Assembly: GCF_030931715.1 (NCBI RefSeq)
Contig: NZ_CP133261.1
Span: forward strand, 992,001-1,056,000
Length of the DNA: 64,000 nucleotides
From: Tissierella sp. MB52-C2
GTDB lineage: Bacteria; Bacillota; Clostridia; Tissierellales; Tissierellaceae
Reading direction: 5' to 3'
Shown piece after piece: positions 59,780 to 64,000 of the stretch; the stretch's first letter is position 1, and each line of letters begins with the position of its first letter. Made by a program: the position numbers and the translations under genes. The notes beneath the pieces are model-generated. The model was not told the origin of the DNA, made no database searches, and saw nothing but the letters and a program-made list of their open reading frames with translations.

Positions 59780-62587
59780 TTGAATGAAAATAATAGAATA
59801 CAATTCAGTGGGTATATAACGAGTTATTTGGATAATTATTTTAAAGATAGAAATATGAATAAACAAGATTTTAATGTAGAGTTTTATGATTACTTGATAA
59901 ATCAAATCCTTTCTAATTCCATAAAAACAATAATAACGCTATTTTTTGCTTTTAAGAAAGAAAACCTATTAGAAGGAAATTCTTCGGAAGAAAGATATGA
60001 TTATTTCGATAACTATTCAGCTACAAAAGAGTTTCATGATTTAGTAAACAAAATCTATCTATTACTTAAATTGAAACTAGATAGGATTCTTAATAATCAT
60101 ATAGTAAATTATAATGATCTAAAAATGAGAGTTGTAAGTGATAAGGAAGAAATCTATAAAAAGTTTGGATTAAACTTAGAAGATACAGCAAATTGTCATA
60201 TAAGATATGGGTTATCAGATCATCATAGAGGACTAAAATCTATTTGTATAATTGAAAATAGTAATAGAAAAATCGTTTATAAACCTCGCTCAGGTAAGAT
60301 AGATGAATACTGGAGAATTTTCATGAACTGGTTTAATTCTAAAAGTCCTTCTTTAAAGCTAAATACAATTAAAATTCTAGACAAAGGAGAATATCAGTGG
60401 CAAGAGTATGTAGATAGCAAGTCTTGTAATTCACAATCAGAAATTAAGAGACTTTATTATAGAATAGGAATTTTAGCAGCAATATCTTATGTTTTAAAAA
60501 TGGGAGATTTGCATATGGAAAATATGATAGTAAATGGCGAGTTTCCTTACATAGTCGATATGGAAACAATTTTCCAAGTAGATGGATTTCAGAATGGTAA
60601 TTTGGAAGTAAAAAGTGCAACTGATATCTTGAATAAAAAAGTAAGACAATCTATTCTAAGTACACAACTTTTTCCAGTTCCCGGAAGATTTCAGGATTCT
60701 AATATAGACATTTCAGCTATAACGGGAAAAGGTGGACAGTTGATTAAAAATGGTAAGATAAAAATTAGTAATCAATTTACTGATGAGATAAAGGTAATTA
60801 AAGAAGATGGTATGACAGAAGATAAGAATAATATTGGACATATAGAAAATAATCTTATTAATCCTAAAGATTATATTAAAGAAATAGTAGAAGGATTTAG
60901 AGAAGGATATATCTTACTTGAAAATAATAAAGAAGAACTTTTAAAATTAATGAATTCTGGTGAGTTATTTTATGACGTTTGTCCAAGATATCTTTTTAGG
61001 AATACAAATGTATATGCTACAATCCTTGAAATGGGTAAAAACCCTAAATATTTAAAGAATAGATCAGAATTGGATAGATTATATCACCTTCTTTCTAAAA
61101 CAGATAGTAATCACAAGTTTAAAAAGGTATATCAATCGGAATTAGATGATTTATTTAATGATGATATTCCATATTTTTATGGAAATATCGATAATATAAC
61201 TATATTTAATTCCAATGGGGATAGTTGCTTTGTACTGGATAGAACCCCATTAATAGAAGTAAATGAAAGGATTAAATACCTAAATAAGAAAGATATGAGT
61301 ATACAAGTAGATTTTATATTAAAATCAATGGCAAGGCAAAAAAAGACCTGGAATGTAATAGGAGAAAGGACAGATTATAATTTTAAAAATACAGATGATG
61401 ATAATTCATTAATGGAAGCCGCTAAAGAGATAGGAGATATGTTGATTAATAAAGCCATAATTCATGAAAAAACAGGAACCATCAGTTGGTTAGATTTACA
61501 GAATACATATCCAACTTGGACCATTAGAGCCCAAGATGTTTCTTTATATAATGGGTTAGCAGGTAATGCTATATTTTTCTTCAGTCTTTATTTAGCGACC
61601 AATAATATAAAGTATCATGATATACTGCAAAAAATATTAAATACCATAAATATAGACAGGGATAGAATATACAATAATCATATATCAGCTTTTAATGGAT
61701 CAATTTCATTAGCTTATTTATATGCTTTCTTATATAATCAAACAAAGGATAGAGGTATGCTTAAGCAAAGTCGTGATATTATAAGCCAATATAAGGATAT
61801 GATTTTAGATAATACTTCATATGACATAATTGATGGGCTGTCAGGCGTTCTTATAGTAATTCTAAATATATATCAGCTAAGTAAAGATAAAGAATTGGAA
61901 GAGCTATCTATAGGAATTGGACAAGATATAATAAAAAATATCCAAATACAAAAAGACGCGGCTTGTTGGAAAAAGGGCGGTGATAATGAACTTATGATAG
62001 CAGGATTCTCCCACGGATTATCAGGTGTAATTTATGCACTCAGTAGGTTATATAAGCTGACTGACTATAAAGAAGACATATCAATTATTGATAATCTAAT
62101 ACAGATAGAAAACAATTATTACAATGATGATATTGAGAATTGGATAGACTTGAGAAGGGAAGATAAATCAAATCTAGATGAGACACCTATACATTGGTGT
62201 CATGGAGCAGTTGGTATAGGGTTATCGAGATTAAGATGTAAAGAGATAATAGATACCTCAAGTGATATAGGTAAGGCTCTAGAAGTTGTTAGGAAAAAAG
62301 GTTTATATCGTGACAGTGACTGTTTGTGTCATGGAAATTTAGGAAATATTGAATTATTATTAGAAGCATATAAAGAAAATGGCAATTCAAACTTATATAA
62401 TGAAGCTATTAACAGAGCAAAAGAGATAATAAGAGAAAGTAAATGCAGAAAAGAAGGATATAAAAATGGTATAGGGCAAGAGTTTGATAGTCCAGGGCTT
62501 ATGTTAGGCCTATCTGGAATTGGATATGAAATGCTAAGACTTTTAAACCCAACTAAATATCCTTCTATACTGCTACTGGAGGTTTAA
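59780..62587 (+). CDS. lanM: Class II lanthipeptide synthetase LanM
   Basis: A 935-residue bifunctional enzyme that dehydrates Ser/Thr and closes thioether rings in a precursor peptide. The N-terminal DUF4135 dehydratase has YGLSDHHRGLKS, IVYKPRSGKIDEYW, the kinase-like G242-D243-L-H-M-E-N and D260 in VDMETIF. The C-terminal LanC cyclase has the zinc ligands C807 in WCHGAVG and C850-H851 in CLCHGNLG, plus GFSHGLSGVIYAL and GLAGNAIFFF. Translation starts at TTG (59,780), 8 bases after AGAAGG; no better ATG is near. The length is somewhat short for LanM (often 1000 or more). A sensor kinase follows at once. The precursor gene and transporter are not in the window and may lie downstream. Confidence 0.9.
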   Translation: MNENNRIQFSGYITSYLDNYFKDRNMNKQDFNVEFYDYLINQILSNSIKTIITLFFAFKKENLLEGNSSEERYDYFDNYSATKEFHDLVNKIYLLLKLKLDRILNNHIVNYNDLKMRVVSDKEEIYKKFGLNLEDTANCHIRYGLSDHHRGLKSICIIENSNRKIVYKPRSGKIDEYWRIFMNWFNSKSPSLKLNTIKILDKGEYQWQEYVDSKSCNSQSEIKRLYYRIGILAAISYVLKMGDLHMENMIVNGEFPYIVDMETIFQVDGFQNGNLEVKSATDILNKKVRQSILSTQLFPVPGRFQDSNIDISAITGKGGQLIKNGKIKISNQFTDEIKVIKEDGMTEDKNNIGHIENNLINPKDYIKEIVEGFREGYILLENNKEELLKLMNSGELFYDVCPRYLFRNTNVYATILEMGKNPKYLKNRSELDRLYHLLSKTDSNHKFKKVYQSELDDLFNDDIPYFYGNIDNITIFNSNGDSCFVLDRTPLIEVNERIKYLNKKDMSIQVDFILKSMARQKKTWNVIGERTDYNFKNTDDDNSLMEAAKEIGDMLINKAIIHEKTGTISWLDLQNTYPTWTIRAQDVSLYNGLAGNAIFFFSLYLATNNIKYHDILQKILNTINIDRDRIYNNHISAFNGSISLAYLYAFLYNQTKDRGMLKQSRDIISQYKDMILDNTSYDIIDGLSGVLIVILNIYQLSKDKELEELSIGIGQDIIKNIQIQKDAACWKKGGDNELMIAGFSHGLSGVIYALSRLYKLTDYKEDISIIDNLIQIENNYYNDDIENWIDLRREDKSNLDETPIHWCHGAVGIGLSRLRCKEIIDTSSDIGKALEVVRKKGLYRDSDCLCHGNLGNIELLLEAYKENGNSNLYNEAINRAKEIIRESKCRKEGYKNGIGQEFDSPGLMLGLSGIGYEMLRLLNPTKYPSILLLEV

Positions 62588-62588
62588 A

Positions 62589-64000
62589 ATGAGTAAAACA
62601 TTATCAAAATCTTTAGATATAAAGATTGATAGAAAGACAATTCTTACAATCTATATTTTTATTCAGATGCTACTACATTTATTAGCATTTAAAACATTAA
62701 ATAATCATGGATACAATGTAATAGAGTATGTATCTATATTTTTAGCTTTGATTTATAGTTTTGTTGTTTATCTAGTTATATTATTGAACAATAAAAATAA
62801 GGGGACGATATCTTATTATTGTATATCAACGGTGCTGCTAAGCTTTTTCTTGATAATAGATTTAAATTATTTAAGAAGAAACCAGATTCATAATAATTAT
62901 GTTTATATTCAAATTATGATATTATTTGTTATGCTTGACATAACACTAAAGATTCTAACACAGAACATCAATAAAGGATCGTTTTATAAGTATATAGTAA
63001 TTACCTTATGGACTTTAGGTGTAGTGTTTGGAATTTCAAGAAGCGATGTATATATGTTAGTTTATCAAATTACATTTTTAATCATCAATATTTATCCAAT
63101 TATATTTTTAATATTTAATTATAAGAAAATAAGAAATTATGGTAAACATTTAATACCTACACTTTTATTATTATCTATTATAAATATCATATTTCTTTCT
63201 TGGTCAATTATTTTTAATGTCCCTAATAGCGGAAGTTATAATTATGACTTATATATTTTTTTACATCTAATAGAAGTTTTTCTAAGCTATTTGGTTTTAT
63301 CTGCACTGGGTTTCTGGAAATTAATAAAAGGCAAAAAAATAGGTATAAAAAGAAACTTAGTTATTGGATGTGTTTTTATTATTGGATACCTATATCTCAG
63401 GAGAGAACAAATAACATTAGGTATATTGTCTATTATTAGTTTGGCATTAATATTAAAACAATGTCAGTTATTAGATCACTATATTAAATTAACTGGTAGC
63501 AAAGATAACTATATAGGTGATGACATAACGAAGGATAATTTATTTAAGCATGTGCTAGAGAACAATATCTTGGATTTCAAAAAAGAGGAATTATATAAAG
63601 AGCGCGTTGCAGATTTCTTACATGATGAGATATTACAAGATGTCATATATATAAAGAGGGAGCTTCGCGACAATTATAAAATATCCGTAGATGATAAAGT
63701 ATTTAAAATTGCTGATAAGATGATAAATAATACAAGAGGACAAATAAGCTTGTATAAACCATATATAAATTATGAAATTAGTTTAGCAGATAATTATTAC
63801 GATCTTATTAAATCATTAAAAAATAGGTTTGGGATGGACAATATATTAGTGGATTTTGTTTGTGATGATAAATTATTTTTAAGCTCTCCATATGATCTGG
63901 TGATATATAGAATGATCCATGAGCTAGTTACTAATATTTTTAAACATTCTAAGGGAGAATATTCAGTTATAGAACTTGAAGTAAAAAATGATACAATTGT
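62589..64000 (+). CDS. Membrane sensor histidine kinase (NarL/LiaS-type), partial
   Basis: It begins 1 base after the lanM stop, with GGAGG inside the lanM end, so the two are coupled. At least eight hydrophobic segments fill the first 300 residues (ILTIYIFIQMLLHLLAF, IEYVSIFLALIYSFVVYLVI and others), and then a HisKA_3-type region follows. The phospho-accepting H345 is in DFLHDEILQDV, and the N-box N449 is in HELVTNIFKHS. The sequence runs off the window end before the G boxes are complete. A response regulator gene would be expected next. Position suggests control of lanthipeptide production or immunity, perhaps through the motif shared by the promoters at 54.9 and 59.6 kb. Confidence 0.85.
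   Translation, partial: MSKTLSKSLDIKIDRKTILTIYIFIQMLLHLLAFKTLNNHGYNVIEYVSIFLALIYSFVVYLVILLNNKNKGTISYYCISTVLLSFFLIIDLNYLRRNQIHNNYVYIQIMILFVMLDITLKILTQNINKGSFYKYIVITLWTLGVVFGISRSDVYMLVYQITFLIINIYPIIFLIFNYKKIRNYGKHLIPTLLLLSIINIIFLSWSIIFNVPNSGSYNYDLYIFLHLIEVFLSYLVLSALGFWKLIKGKKIGIKRNLVIGCVFIIGYLYLRREQITLGILSIISLALILKQCQLLDHYIKLTGSKDNYIGDDITKDNLFKHVLENNILDFKKEELYKERVADFLHDEILQDVIYIKRELRDNYKISVDDKVFKIADKMINNTRGQISLYKPYINYEISLADNYYDLIKSLKNRFGMDNILVDFVCDDKLFLSSPYDLVIYRMIHELVTNIFKHSKGEYSVIELEVKNDTI

Overview
The window is AT-rich DNA with strong AGGAGG-type ribosome binding sites, frequent TTG starts and Clostridia-type gene content (CvfB, YbjQ, ABC-F, TopB, DUF1062, CD3324-type and YdbC proteins). 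This suggests a low-GC, spore-former-like member of the Clostridia, perhaps Tissierellales. That placement is inferred from gene content only. The first 2.8 kb looks richer in GC than the rest and reads as the decayed edge of a conjugative element: a relic tyrosine integrase, two tiny coupled ORFs, a MerR/GyrI regulator with its own 19-bp-spaced promoter, and a frameshifted target gene.

From about 3 to 16.7 kb lies mostly ordinary chromosome: two small regulator-like genes (CD3324-type, DUF1062), a choloylglycine-hydrolase-family enzyme, an ABC-F ATPase, topoisomerase III, a PEP carboxykinase, CvfB, YbjQ and RlmD. The first two genes each carry an 8-codon leader ORF and two competing hairpins, a layout like translational attenuation.

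From 16.7 to 52.4 kb is a genomic island that begins at the 3' end of rlmD. At seven places the same short unit recurs: a conserved element end, a core resembling GGCATGTTGAG, then a short reading frame encoding an alternative RlmD C-terminus (HVECV...) ending in a stop. Several copies are followed by a terminator. I read these as displaced rlmD 3' ends left by successive site-specific integrations. They divide the island into att-bounded segments, most carrying plus-strand defence-like or accessory cargo: (1) a HEPN/zinc-ribbon protein; (2) a single 1204-residue calcineurin-phosphoesterase/Hsp90-type ATPase fusion; (3) a flavin reductase; (4) an empty segment; (5) a lipoprotein, regulators and a type I restriction system hsdM-hsdS-prrC-hsdR with a PrrC anticodon nuclease and TAEL repeats in HsdS; (6) a RhuM relic, a DUF4062-like large protein, a HEPN-like protein, AbiH, and an IS3 element split by an IS66 element with a perfect 8-bp target duplication; (7) a deoxyribosyltransferase-like protein, a DJ-1/PfpI protein, a RepA-like ATPase with iteron-like repeats, and the one intact large serine recombinase, the best candidate integrase. 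The last unit (52.35 kb) encodes an undamaged RlmD-like end and probably marks the old chromosomal 3' end.

From 52.4 kb to the end are a NucS/RAMA-type nuclease, a decayed IS3, a run of four secreted or membrane proteins, a decayed IS1182, and a class II lanthipeptide synthetase (LanM) directly followed by a sensor kinase that runs off the window. The secreted-protein run and lanM are both preceded by the same 16-bp sequence at the same 18-nt distance from a -10 box, suggesting shared control. No lanthipeptide precursor, tRNA, rRNA or CRISPR array was seen.
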